A DNA stretch of 64,000 nucleotides from Paragonimus skrjabini miyazakii (lineage: Eukaryota > Platyhelminthes > Trematoda > Plagiorchiida > Troglotrematidae), in contig JTDE01001386.1 in assembly GCA_014338405.1 (NCBI GenBank), positions 90,193-154,192 of the forward strand, in the 5' to 3' direction. Both the position numbers and the translations under genes were made by a program. The notes beneath the pieces are model-generated. The model searched no databases. It was not told the DNA's origin and was given only the letters and a program-made list of their open reading frames with translations. Shown here piece by piece: positions 27,101 to 40,200 of the stretch (positions are counted from its first letter, which is position 1; each line of letters starts with the position of its first letter).

Positions 27101-28484
27101 GTTCACATGTTCCGATGCGGCTTCTTACGGAGCAATAAGTAAGCTATGTATCATTCTTTGTCCTTGGTATCGATCTGTTCCACCGAGATGGACGTAACTT
27201 AAAAGGTGCAGATAAACTGGTAGGTTGTTTAAGAGAGAAAGAGAGAGTCTATTGTCGTAATTTATGAATATGAACAAGCTGAACTGGCAACGGTTCTTCA
27301 ATCTGTGTGAAGCCCAAGCTCTGAACTTTATTTTTTGTGTTGTTGTTATTCGTAAGTCCTAGATATTTTAACGCTTTACGTTTGTAACCAAAGGGAGCAC
27401 ATGATGTGTTAACACTTCACGATATATGCATATATATAATTTTTTCGTTAACGGCGAAGTGATTCATAGAGACTCAGTGTTTTGACGTGATGATCATCGT
27501 TGTGTTCACTTTCAAATATACTCAGATCCTTTATCCAATTTAAGTCAAGCTTATGTTGAACATAGCAAGAATGAAATAGGCATGCTTCTGCGGTTGACTG
27601 TTTGTTTGTTTTTTTGTCTGCCGATTGCACAATTTCTTCCTCCTAGGTTAGGGTTACCACACAGTAATTAATTCCGATACTCGTTCATTGTTTTGTTCGG
27701 TAATTAGCTACCGGAATATCTTTATTATCTTAATCATTTGCTATTTAAATGATCAGGCTTCTCGCTGTGTGCACGTTGTTATTTCAGTATCAGGTCATTG
27801 GAAGTTTTGTTCTTCCCTTTTCACTGTGTCTGTGTCATGTCACTTCTCAGAACTGAACGATTTTTCGGACAACTTATTGTTACTTTTATTATACATGCTA
27901 AAAAATATACTGGTGGATTTATTATCGTCTTATGTACATTGTCCCAAAATATGACTGATATTACCTATCATATGGAATGTTCACTGTCCACCTTATATCT
28001 ACACTAGGCATGCAATAAAGTTTTCCTTACACTCAGCTGTCAACATCGCTGGCCAATGTCAGTGCATGTTGCGTACTGAGGGAAAAGCACGGAATTTGAC
28101 TGTACTGAGGAAAAGGCATGCTTTATCGTTCACTTTCTGGTCGATTTGAAGTAACGAAAGTGGCAGTTGAATTTTCTGGTAATCTCATTTGGCGCACGAC
28201 AACTGTCGTGTGGTAAATGTGTGTATAGGTATCTATGGGAACGATGGCAATTTTCAAGTCAGTTTGAAAAGATTATGTGTGTGCACAGAACACGGCTAAA
28301 AACAAGTATTCAGTTCGACTCGGGGCATGTACTGGACGTCTGCATACTCGTAAATGTGGGAACAGAACCAATTTCTAATTGCAGTAGTCTACCGCTGTAA
28401 GCGGAAGATAACACTTCTAGGTCACACATAAGTTTCTAACAATAGTGTGCCATAGCAGATGGTGGTTAGAGTTGGATCCGAATT
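24133..28484. other. No gene recognised
   Basis: Frames at 25.5-25.7 kb are Cys-rich only because of a low-complexity antisense sequence. Short frames at 25.9-26.1 and 27.7-28.0 kb have no splice context. Confidence 0.3.
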
Positions 28485-28605
28485 GCTGTAACTCTTCAGA
28501 AAAGACTCGGGTTTCGCCTAGATTCAAACATATGACAGAAAGAGCACGCTCATAAGTGGCAAGTGTTCTACCAGATAAACTGCGAAGACATGCCAGAAAC
28601 TAGGA
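28485..28605 (-). mobile_element. Family A tRNA-like element, diverged, minus strand
   Basis: Read on the minus strand, GTTTATCTGGTAGAACAC (28580-28563) and TGTTTGAATCT (28530-28520) correspond to the A and B boxes of the 24 kb element, with a matching spacer (ACACTTGCCACTTATGAGCG against GCATTTGCCACATTCAGGCA). The flanking arms are eroded. Confidence 0.45.
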
Positions 28606-31600
28606 AATTTTATGTTGTTTGCGTAGCTAGTTCGCATACAACCGAAACGCGGAGTTCCCACAACTAGATCTCTTCTAAATTATCAAATCTGCCTAACGAC
28701 GTATCCGTAATAAATCTTTAAAATGGCTTAACTGCTTAACAACTGTTCTTTATTGACTACAAGCCTTCGAAAATCACCGTCTTTGTCAGCACTCAACCAA
28801 AAATGACATGTTAATAGGAAATCAATTCAGGTGATCCTTGTCAACGAACCTTAAAGGAAATCTAGTCTTGTTGCTATGTTAGACTGGATTACTGCTGCAG
28901 AAGAATTCATTGGTTCATTTTTGATTTGGGTTAGCTCAGATCTTTTCACTCAACTGCCTCACTTAATCAACAAGTGTTTATCATTATTCAAACAACTCAT
29001 TTGAAATCCCATATCAACAGAGTTTACTCGATAGTGCATGTAATTGATCCAATCACTTCACTGATCTCTATCTGAGCCCCCCCCCCTGACCATTGTCAGG
29101 TAACGTAGAATGACCAGCAACATTCCCCGGACAACTAACAGACTAAACGAAGCGGAAAACGTTTCTTAATCTTTGTCAAGCACCCCACCAAGTGAATGAG
29201 AATCTTTTGGAACTGATCCAAAAAGACGGCCAGACCATAAGACTAATCATGTGCACATGAGAACACCACTCACAAACAACGACTGTTCCAGACTATACTC
29301 TTAAAAATTGTAAGAAAGTGTGGGTGAATGATTGCTTTCAAAAGAAAATATGAACTGTTCTCAAAAACTGATTTAATGAGCTGCTTTTTGGCGACTTTAC
29401 GGTCTCCTAGAAATGGACTGTAGAAAAGTTTATTGTTATGAGCTTCATTCCGTAGTACACTTGCAATGGACTACGTAATGGTGAAAATGAGTGACATATA
29501 TGTTGTCTACTCTTCTTGTTACTGCTCTGTCCACGGAAGTTAAAGGCAGCTGTGGTCCCAGATAAATTCGGTAAGAGCAGTAATTTTCAACTTCTTTTCA
29601 CGTGTCTCATTCCTTCTCTACATCAAAGAGCAATGTTTAGTCAAACATCACGTTATTCACCTCTCGAGTACCAGTTACCAATCGGTGAATAAAACTCAGT
29701 TTTTTGAGATGGTGACAGATCACAAGAATAATCTTTAAAGAACTTTATTTGGTTATCAGGTGGTCAGCGAAGCAAATTAGCAACCAATGTACCATTGATA
29801 TTGAAACTCAGGTTAGAAATCTAGAGGAAAATCTGGCCATTTGCCAAGGGAGCCGCCTTATCTTGCAGACAACCTCATGACTTAAAACTCACGTTGAAAG
29901 AAAACCGATAAGTATTAATAAGCCTTGATAAACATATGTTTCGATGTATCTCTACAACGGCAGGTATATCACTGATTGTGACAACAACACTTTGATCAGG
30001 AACACCTTAGATATCTCTCTTCTCGAACGGTGAACGCGGCATCCGGCTAGGTTGTAAAATGTCGCTGCAATAAGATGTAATGTAAAGTGGTAATTGTAGC
30101 TTCAAGGTGAAGTTCTAATTGGTTAATTAAACGACTATAATGATGGCCTCAACAATGAGCTGATTCACCCTTTGATGGTGACTTGACAATCAACCGATGG
30201 TGTTCACAAATCGCACGTGGTGGTGTTTAACTGTTCTCGTATAGGTCATCCCTGAAGTAAATTTATATACTCTACAGCTATCAACAGACAAACGCAATTA
30301 AGTCAACGATCTTTTCGTATGCATTTTTACCACCGTGTATTTGTCGTTATGTTCCTGTAGAGAATGATGGAAAGAACTTGGGTTATGAAGGTCATTTGTA
30401 ACGTATTGTTAATTATCCAATTTAAATGTAGGTAACTTGAGACTGGCTTGATTCATAGATCTCCCGGAGACATAACTAACCACCAGATCAGTCACAAACA
30501 TTCACTTGTGTAATTGTTTCTTTCTTCAAATTATCCGAGTTGGCTACTCTATCAAGTCCGCATATCCGTCAAAAATTGAATGCACGTGTCCGTGTTCTCG
30601 TGTGATACTATACAGTTTCCGATTTGCTCAGGGCACAAAGAGTGTATGGACCGTGACGATCTTGGAACAATTGAATAAGGCAACAACTTACCAAGTTAAT
30701 TTCTGAACCGTTTTCATATAAAAGAGGCAATGGACTGAAACACGTGAAAGCACAATTGCTGAGCAAATTGTGGCAAATCAGATGAACCGTAAGAAGGTTA
30801 TTCTCCACATAATGTGAGAGAAACAAACGAGGTTTCTGTTGGTCAGTCGTAGGCCGTGAGGTAGGGTGCATGATTGTGATGCCCAGTCGTTTTTCTTCAC
30901 GAATCGTTTATAATACATACATACACACACACTTGAAACGCAACAGTGCTTTTCTTTACATAGCTATAACCGCAGAGTGATCCTCGTATTTTCGTTGCGC
31001 CCGAATACATCTGCGTTGCAGGTGTGTTGGATGATGGAGCTGTTGTGTGGCAGTGAAAACGTAGGAATCAATGGGCTAAGATAGTTACTGATAGGTAGCA
31101 ATTGTATCACCGACTGGGGAGGCGGTAATTTCACCTTATTATGAAATGATCCTCAAATGTTCATTAACCAAACACTACGGTTCAGTGATCCGGCCATTGG
31201 GTGAAAGCCTACCATACCTTATTGCCAGACTAAAAAGTTGATTGAATAACCGCTGGCTCAGTAATGTGGTAATTTTTGCCTCAGTTCGCTGGGGGGGTAT
31301 AGTTTAAGAGAAGAGAGAAAATTGTGACTTCATTGTATTAGCCAAACAATTCCAAACTATGTTGCCGGTGTACACTAGATTTCACCTTGAGGGTCGGAAG
31401 CTAATCCCTGTTTCCTGTGGTGACGTGCAAACCTGAACCGTTCTGGCTTCGTTTGGACTCATGCGAAAAAAATTAACCAACACAGAATTCTACTTAACAT
31501 CTTTCATGACACCAGCTGAAACTTATATTTACATGGTCATCCAACTAGTGAACAACGCAGAGGCGACGCACTGTACAGCACTGCTCTTGACAGTTTCACC

Positions 31601-32237
31601 AATGAAACAGTTTCAGGCAACATAAAGGAAGTTGCTGGTTTCAATATGAGTCCTTCTGTCTTCATCTGTTGGAGGTAATGGAGGATAAAATAGGGTTTGG
31701 TGTTGGATTTGAGGCTGACGATTGGGAAGCACTAAGCGTATAAAATAAAAACACATTGACAGAGATTAAGTCAACAGCTTCACGTTCTATGAGGCTTTGG
31801 ATTGGTCAGGTGGCCTGAACACTTCTGTATTCGCTAAGCTCATAGTGTTTGAGCCAAAAACTGGGATTTGCACAGTCGGGACTGCATCACTAATATTGTC
31901 CCATTTAACTTCAATGGAAAATTGAATTAATGCTAGATTGCGTGCTGTTTAGATGGTCGCCCTTTCGATTCCATTCAAACAATAATCGACCACATTTCCT
32001 ACTACGTGACGTATGAATAAATTTTTCCTATACAGACAAATATATCAGGGATAACTGTAATCTGCGGTTCTTGCCCAGTAGGAACTTGTAACCGAAGACT
32101 TTTCTTATGAAGTTTAACCAGCTCGTGAGATATTTGCTTAATGCCGGTTACGAAACACCCTTCTCACATTATTGGTCAGATTAGACTACGGGTATTTTTT
32201 GAAAGTCCGTTTCGTGTGATTGGACGTTTTTCACTAA
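28606..32237. other. No gene recognised
   Basis: A ten-C run at 29077-29086 followed by a small CTGAC/GTCAG hairpin, and a seven-G run at 31291-31297, are the only simple features seen. Confidence 0.3.
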
Positions 32238-32297
32238 TACAGGGACCGACTGGAAAGTCTATGGGAATGCGACAGCTGCGATCAATTGTGGATTATA
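32238..32297 (+). repeat. Family B arm fragment
   Basis: The segment accgactggaaagtctatgg followed by gaatgcgacagctgcgatca is the outer end of the right arm. Confidence 0.5.
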
Positions 32298-33159
32298 TTA
32301 AATCTATACGAAAATCAAAAGTCTATACTACTCACCAGTAGTAGGAAGAATGAACAATCTATTCACGCCTCATGGCGGCGGAGTTCTGTTTTTTATAATG
32401 AAAACCTACGTTCGCCGTCATATCTAATTCTAGCAGGTAAATATTTTCATGACGGAAATGGTCTGCAAATCTCTTCTTTGTTTTGTTCTGGGTTATGCTC
32501 AGGGATTGTAAACTGTTCCAAGACAAATTCCAAGTTACCCCTTTCCCTATCATACTTGTCTTTTTCCCGGCCGAAGTCAATCAGTCGCCTGCTTATAAAC
32601 TGGTCAGCATTCACCAGAACTCTGCAGAACGGTTGTGGTTTGCTTTTAAATTGCGCTATTTTCAGTTGCCGCCGGCGAAGTGACTGACAGTAACCCTTCC
32701 CTCGTTGAGTATCAGCAAAACCACACATACCCGGAAAGTGAACCCACGACCCGTACCCACTGGGTCAAGTGGTCACGGCGACTGATATTTCAGAAGGATT
32801 TGAGTTACGCCGTTTAGTTTTTCGCGGTTAGTTTAAAATGTTCAAGACGTAGCTTGGTCTTGGAAGCCAACTTTCACTTCAAGCAACAATTAAAACCGGC
32901 CTCACGACTTTCTGTTTCTGTCTACTGTAAAAATAAAAGGCGGCAACAAATTACCTTTGATTTCACGACGACTGAGGCATGGCTGTGCTAGAGAACAATT
33001 GAACCGTTCAACGATCACTCCAGCTAATTTCACTCTGAATATAGGTTCTCGCTATGAAGCCACTGACTGAAGTTAGAGAGGAGCTTACAGCATCTTCTGT
33101 CGAGGCGACAAGACAATCGAAGCACAAACGAATGTGGCTGAGCATAAGATAATTAAGAC
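32298..33159. other. Non-coding, with one basic open frame
   Basis: Minus-strand 32728-32447 is open for 93 codons and is charged (RRLIDFGREKDKYDRERGNL). It overlaps other open frames on both strands, and no splice sites bound it well. It is treated as unproven. Confidence 0.25.
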
Positions 33160-33350
33160 GCGCCTAATGTAGCGTCAAAAATGCAGTAGTCGCGAAGACG
33201 TGATCGGAGTTCTAGCCCCAGCCATAACAGAGACATTCACAACTGACGAGTTCCCACAAGAGCAAAACTCGAGTGCAGTGCCTCTTTTCGGAAGAGTCTG
33301 ACTGAAAAGTCTATGGGAAATACGAGGGTCACGATAAATTACACGTGATG
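33160..33350 (+). repeat. Family B copy, partial
   Basis: GGAGTTCTAGCCCCAGCC (B-box-like) is followed by the right-arm blocks aactgacgagtt, gcaaaactcgagtgcagtgc and ctgaaaagtctatgggaa. The A box is not recognisable. Confidence 0.5.
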
Positions 33351-34120
33351 GTCAGTTTGTTTAAAACACTCTTCTTTGCGCTCCCACTTTTAATTGGTGC
33401 ATGGAAGCTTGTGTGTCGTTTCTAAAAATGTCAGTGGGTTCATTTAAAACCGCGTACTGAAATCGTTAGTTTCTTAGGTAATGTGAGAGTCATTCACAGC
33501 CTGTACTCTACCAACTGATTTTTGTTATATTTCTAGGGATTCCTGTCTTTCTGTATGGATCTATCAACGATGGTTATCAGTAAGCCTGAGGGAAACATTC
33601 CGGATATTAGGATCGTTTACACAACTCATTGACTAACTATTAACCATGAAGGGAAATGACTACCACAGTTAAAATGTGATCCAATCAATGTTCAAGCATT
33701 CTTGAAACAACCAAATGTGAATGTTAACATCCAACCCGATCTTATTATTAAGTCTAGACAAGTAAGTGATTTACAAACCGTTTAATTCATTTGACAGATG
33801 ATCACTGTATTAATATAACATATGTTTACACATTCTGATAATAGAATTAACGAACAATGAAAATAAGTTATAGCCTCTTTTTAAATACTTTCAAGGCCTT
33901 TCACATATTGTTATAAGTAAGATCCAAAGTTGATTTTGATGATTTATCGTTTCGATATCCATTTGAAAGACATGGCATTTTTAACTTAGTGAGCACAATC
34001 ATAGAGATAGTGTCGATATTTCTGAGTTATCCTGACAACGTAAACATCATATTTGTTCGAAGTATGTGTAGATAATGTGCAACGGCTTTCCAAAGATCCT
34101 CACTAGGTACGGCTTGGGGT

Positions 34121-34219
34121 CTATGTTGATGGTCGTGGTTGGCGTGCAGAATGTTCCGAAGGTAACGGTGACATTTGTGGAACTTCCGTCTGTCGAAACG
34201 GTTGCAAAGCTGCCAAAGC
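34121..34219 (-). CDS. pax3/7: Pax3/7 exon 7: putative last coding exon
   Basis: A very good acceptor (ttgtcctgtttttcttcag) sits about 2.2 kb downstream of exon 6 on the same strand. In the phase required by exon 6 (phase 0) it gives 32 residues rich in Pro, Gln and Ser (starting ALAALQPFRQTEVPQ) and a TAG stop at 34123-34121. The composition fits a Pax tail, but there is no conserved motif to prove it, and two other frames through this exon are also open for a while. Confidence 0.5.
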   Translation of the reverse strand, partial: ALAALQPFRQTEVPQMSPLPSEHSARQPRPST

Positions 34220-37200
34220 CTGAAGAAAAACAGGACAATAATTCGTAATTTTGAAACCGCCCAGTAGGCAAATGACTGTGAAATACGTAGAGGTCTGTGG
34301 TGTATGCTATACAACATGTATTAATTATGTTATATGTTTATTCATATTAATCAAACTGGGTGCACATAAAACTCACTCTGCAAAATGAAGCTAAATACGT
34401 ATGATATATTGTTGTTTTTGCAGTGGAAACAAATATTTAGATTTGATTTATATGACTCGATCTGACACAGATAGTACACTCAACTTGGAACAAGACACCC
34501 AATCCTCGGGATTCAACAGCAAATTGTGGTGAAGGCACTTTGCTTCGGCGACTACACAATGTTGTAATTTTGCATCATAATTAGACTTCGGTTACCTGTG
34601 GACAACTATAAAAGTTCTCTTATATACTATCTTGTTGTCATCATTTAATTTTCAGGTTTATAAATTTTCTACTACGAGAAGTCCAGATATCTGTTTTCCG
34701 CTACTCGATACCAGCAACAGACAATTCGATGAGCTTCTATGATAACATTATGCAAATTGAACGAATCACTGTACAGTGGAATCGGATACTGTACGAAGAC
34801 TTGTATCAACACGTGTTCGAAATGAGTCAAGTCACTGGACGCTTACTGTGCATAGCTAGCCTATGACAAGATCTGGAAAAATTAGAATGTACGCTGTCTC
34901 CTCTTCGTCTCCCCCGTATGTCCCAGTTACCGCGGTCCACTGAAGCTTGTTGACATGGCTTGATTAGAACCCGTGTTAATGTTGGCTCACTTAAGGTGTT
35001 TCGACTTCATTTCAACCACTCCTTTTCCGTTCTGTGCACTACTGTGTTAGTTCGATCCTCCTCCTCCGGATAATGGTGTGGAGCAACATCTGAATCGATA
35101 CAGATTGGAGATACAGGCTAGGCGACTATACATGAGAGGTGTATTCACCAACCTTCTGGGACTCACTCCTAAAGTCTGAGAAGAATGTGGCTCACAACCC
35201 GGCTGACTACAGTTGTCTTAAACGAAACACTTATCTGATAGTGGTTCACTCATCTCACAGTTGTTTATGTTCCTCGTACACCTTACTTCATCGAATGTGG
35301 ACCCCGTGTTTAAGGATCATCTGATTGTAACGACAGAGGTCGTAGTCTACGTAAGAATCTTTCCATACAACTCCAAACTAGGTCATACATTTGATTGTCG
35401 GTCTATGTTACACTCACTTGGAGCGCTTTTAATTGGCATAATGGAACCTCGTAAGTGACGTGAAGAACATTGGTAGCATCAAATTGAGTTGCCTGAAGCC
35501 CTTAGACCAATCTATAAGTGTCCAGTATCAGATGGTCAAATAAATTGATCTGACCACTATGACTCTTCGTCCGCTTATCATCTCCCGTTAGTTTGTCCAG
35601 GTATACTGGTCTGAGAAAGAACTATTGGAGACTACCGCTCGTCATATCTTATCTTCTGTGACTCAGAGCACTAATCAAGTTTAAAATCCCGCACTTTCGA
35701 ATAGGAGTCGACACCACTAATGTTGTTATAAACTTACCCGGTTAGGTATTGAAAGTGCAATCTTCTGTTACTTAGTTGAGCCGCCAGTCGTGCTTTGCGG
35801 TAAACTACTCAGTTTCTTCGGATGTTTGGTTTTTGACTGATTAAACTCCAGTAACTCACAGTTGAGTTCCGGTCCACTGTTCCATATACTTACTCCGGTT
35901 GTTATACAAAACCAAGACATCACTATGATTTCCCGGTAGGTCGTACCAGCAGTTCGTTATTACTACAGCAAAATCAATGGGGAATGCAACTTTTGGTTTC
36001 TCAGTTGATGCACCGATTATGTGGCTTCGTTTGGAAGCATGAAAATCCACGGGGTTTTAATTTCTTTAGCTGAGACGATAGAACCTATATTGGTTAAGCA
36101 CCAGTTTCAGTGACTATGAAATTAAGATGTCCCTAAGCTAACTGAGTAGGCAACATCAGTTCAGACATTAAGACATAGAGTTATGATCAACTGCGAATGA
36201 CAGTGAGAGTAAGGTGATTGTTTTTCGGCAGATTCAGTATACCCCGCTGACTTAGTTGTTCTGTTTTGATAGATAAAGCTATCAAGCTGCTTAGCATTAC
36301 TGACAAACAATGCTTTGAACATCATTCACAACCGATCGGAGCTTTCGCATGCCTAAAGACCTTTCAGTTCGGCAAGGAGATGCATTACTGACGAGCTCTA
36401 ATAGGAGTGAAACTACTTACCATTCTTGCCAGGAATTCTTGTGATGAAAATCGCTGCTGGTTCATATCATTCGTTGAGACACTTGATTCTGCTTGTTGTT
36501 TACCGACCGAATCGTCCGCGTCTTTGAATCTTTGAGATAAAGCTTTTAGTGGAGTCAGTTCTTGAAGTTCTTTGTGGGGTTTGAAGAGAAAATCGGGAAA
36601 AATTGGAGCGCGTGTCGACTTAGGATCGACATGGGTCAATTTTTTGAGATTGAGATTGTCATGCAGTTGTGCCTGTGGGAAAGTAGGCTGGTTTACCCGG
36701 AAATAAATAGCCTCCTGACTGTCAGTTGTGTTATGAGGATTACCAAATTCCTGCAGGTTAATGTCTCTGTGAACGTCATGAGTGATGACAGGTAAACGAC
36801 AGACCGCTTGCCCTTCAATGTAGGACGTACGCTCCGAACTTAGATATGACTGTGATCTTGCTAAAGTGGTATGCGGTTTGGCTGGTGTATGTTTCCGGGC
36901 GCCTGATAGCGACGAACGGATTAAATGCTCCATGGGAAACGAAGAATGAAATCCGGTTTGCAAACCAAGGATTGGCATCGGCGGCAACCAGAGGGACCAG
37001 TCCGCTTCGGACGATGAACTGACTTGCGGGGTGATGGATGTCGGTGGACCATGTGATTCTAACTGTTCCCGGACGGTTGACGTGGTTCCATAACAGTGAC
37101 CGTTTTCATGCTCACCTGATCCGGGAACACACTTCATGTCTTGAGCAATGTTGATTTGCTTACGCCAACGTGCACGTCTATTGCTGAACCATACCTTTAG

Positions 37201-40200
37201 AAGAAAATTCAGAGAGTGAATATGAAACATAACAGACAGTTGGATAATTCAGTCTCTATTGCACAGTAAGAATAAATAAACACTCCTGAAGGACTTATTC
37301 TTGCTGTTTGGGGCCAAAGTAGTTATTGCATTAACAGCCAGCTTCTTTGATTCAAAACTCGGATGGCTTATGCCCTTCTTTTCTATCCAGGAGAGTTAGG
37401 ACAATATAGTTGGCTTTGGAACAGCAACATAACCAACCACGTATACATATCAGGATGTTACTAACCTGTATTTTGCATTCCGGGAGGTTGGTTTGGGTCG
37501 CCAAATATTCGCGAAGTTGTAAATCTGGATAGTGTGTTCTTTGAAAAGCCAGTTCAAGGAATGCAACCTAAATCGAAAAGATTAGAAAACATTGTATCGT
37601 ACCTTATACCAGATGACATTTGCCAAATCTACTTAGCTACTTATGAATGCATTGTTTTCATTAGGCAACATAGATGGCACAGGTAAACTACAATAATTTG
37701 CGGATGTCACAGCAATACCATGGAGAACATATTCAAGCGGCAACGGTCGCAGTGAACAGAACTTATTTTAGCATAAGTTTTTCATCACTTCTCCTGTAAA
37801 CTTACCTGGGTTTCTGTGAACGTTGTTCTGTTCCGTCGACCAGCTGTACCAGGCAGGCTGGATTCAGCACTTCTCGAATCAGATGGTGATAATTCCTCCT
37901 GTATATCACCCCGATTCCAGTCCGACAAGAATTCATCTGTACTTGGAACACTCTTTAGTCGATCACCTCTAGAGGAGGCCCCACTACTAAGGTCTGGCTG
38001 AGCCGATGCTTTTCTGTGATCATCATCATCACTCTTGAGGCGGGATATCGAATACATCCAGGATGCTTGCGACAGTTTGCCGACGTGCTTCACATCTGCT
38101 TCTTTCTCCTCTGTCCTAACTCCACGATGTCGTTCAATAAGCTTTTGATATTCGTTTGAAAGTCGGGTTCTTTTGCTTTCAGAATGAATCCTTTTATCAA
38201 TCGTAAACATTTTATCATTATTCTGGTTCGCATTGGTGACCAAGTTTATTGATGACTCTCTGTGTAACAGTTTCAAGCCATCCGGTGGTGATCGCTTCAG
38301 CAGTCGACTTTGTCCTGTCCAGTCCGAAGTGACGACAGAGGTTTTGCTTTTGATTATTTTATGCTGATCATCTTTGACTTGTAAGCCGTGCTGATTCCGA
38401 GAAAGTTCATCAGCTGCTGTTCGATTTTGTGCATAGAACGAAATTGTAAAGATGAAACATATTATTCAATGTGTTCATTGTTTAAGAACAACAGGATAGC
38501 AATTTTGGTTCTGAATTAAATGTTCAACGGTTCGAATCCATCAGTGGATCAAAATAAGTATGAGAACGCTCGTAGCTTACTGTACTGCAGGTAGGCAACC
38601 GAACTAGGAATGAAATTGTTATTCTCCACACGAAGGTTATTTATGGGAAGGCTGACAACATAACCATAGGATGCATGAAAATACTTTGTGTCGAGTGCTG
38701 AACTACTCGAGTGGGACTAAAATGTGTCCATGAAATTATCGCCAGGTAGAAACCGAGGTTTACATTATGCGCTTGTCAACCTTTAAGATAAACGCTGACT
38801 GTGCAGGAGTCAAATGGAATGTGGATAACCTTGTGCTACAGTGAGTCGCAGATGACATGTCCAAAGAAAGACGCGTTGTATTTCGCAGTCCGATGCTTCC
38901 TACTGTCGTCACTTGTCAAGCGGTGTACCCTTCTGTGTTAAATGAACCGTGAGAAATCGGAAGACGGAGCTTTTAGCATCGACCCCCTTCTTCAGTTTTG
39001 CCCTTCTGTGAATCGCTAATCAAACGGGTCATTAAAAATTAACTTTTATAGTCAGCTGTTTTGGACTGCAAAATGGGGTATCTGTAAAGAAGAGTTCACA
39101 GAAATTCGACCTTATTCAGCCAAAAGTGAGACAATGACTGTCGTGTGAGGTGGGTGTAAAAGTAACCAGATAACAGTTCATAACATCAACCACCAACTGT
39201 ATGAATGTGTGGCGTATACAGCAGAAGTTATCTATAAGCTTTCCAACGGTCTGTTGGAGAGTACCAGCTGGGTGATATATTTGCAATATATTTTTATTTT
39301 TCTACTCTGAACACAAACCAGAAAAGGCTTACTTAATAAAGAACATACTAATTCCGGTAAATGAATTATTAATCATAAATATCAGCGTCTGCATTTTCTG
39401 TTGTAGGATGCGTTATCAAGGTTAACCGGGTACATCCAACAGATAAGCACCAACAACCTCGAAACGGTTCGTGTATTCCTGATGAATTTTAACCATCAAA
39501 CACATACTATTTATGCTACCTTATTTTGTAAAATCGTAATGCCACACAATTACTGGCTTCGATAGCCTATCTTGTAAGTTCATTTCACCAATAACCGTCG
39601 GTCAAAAAGAGACCTGTCATAACAAACCGATTTATCCATTAGATTGCAAACAAAGTGAACAATCGTAGAAAATTCATATATCCTGTTTGTAGTGTTATTA
39701 CACATGAGCTAAAATATCTTAATTTTGTGACCCAAAGAGGTTAATGATCCTTGAATCTGAACAGTTGCATACCTAATAAATTCATTTCAATGCGGTCTTT
39801 GTTATCTCTCTTTAAAAATAACGATACATAAATTAACGTTCTCCAGTCCACGTCGAGTAGGTTTGTCCATCTCAGCTCAATCTGAGATTATTTTACCATA
39901 GAGTAAGATATGATATAACTTTTATTTAAATTAATATTTAACTAATTTAGGAAAAAAGAACACTGCATCACAGTAAACACAATAAGTATCTTACTATTCA
40001 GTTTACTCGTTCGTAGAGCGACAACATCCGAAGCCTCACCAAATACGCCTTTTTCTTCCAAGGGCTGAGAGCGAAGTATGTCTGAAGACTTTAAACTGGG
40101 CACTAGTGCCGTGCTGAGATCAATGGCTGCAACTACTGGATTGACAGGTTGTGCTGAACGTAGCTGATCTATCTCTTTATAGGAGAATTTGTTTGTTGCT

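Noticed and set aside
32733..32768. A- and B-box-like strings on the minus strand near 32.75 kb
   Set aside because: They are only about ten bases apart, too close for a polymerase III internal promoter.
36562..36795. Plus-strand open frame of 77 codons
   Set aside because: It lies entirely opposite the Pax exon 6 coding sequence and is a shadow of it.
37816..38001. Plus-strand open frame of 61 codons
   Set aside because: Shadow of Pax exon 4 on the other strand.
38528..38538. B-box-like GGTTCGAATCC within a Pax intron
   Set aside because: No A box or tRNA-like fold nearby; probably chance or a tiny repeat remnant.
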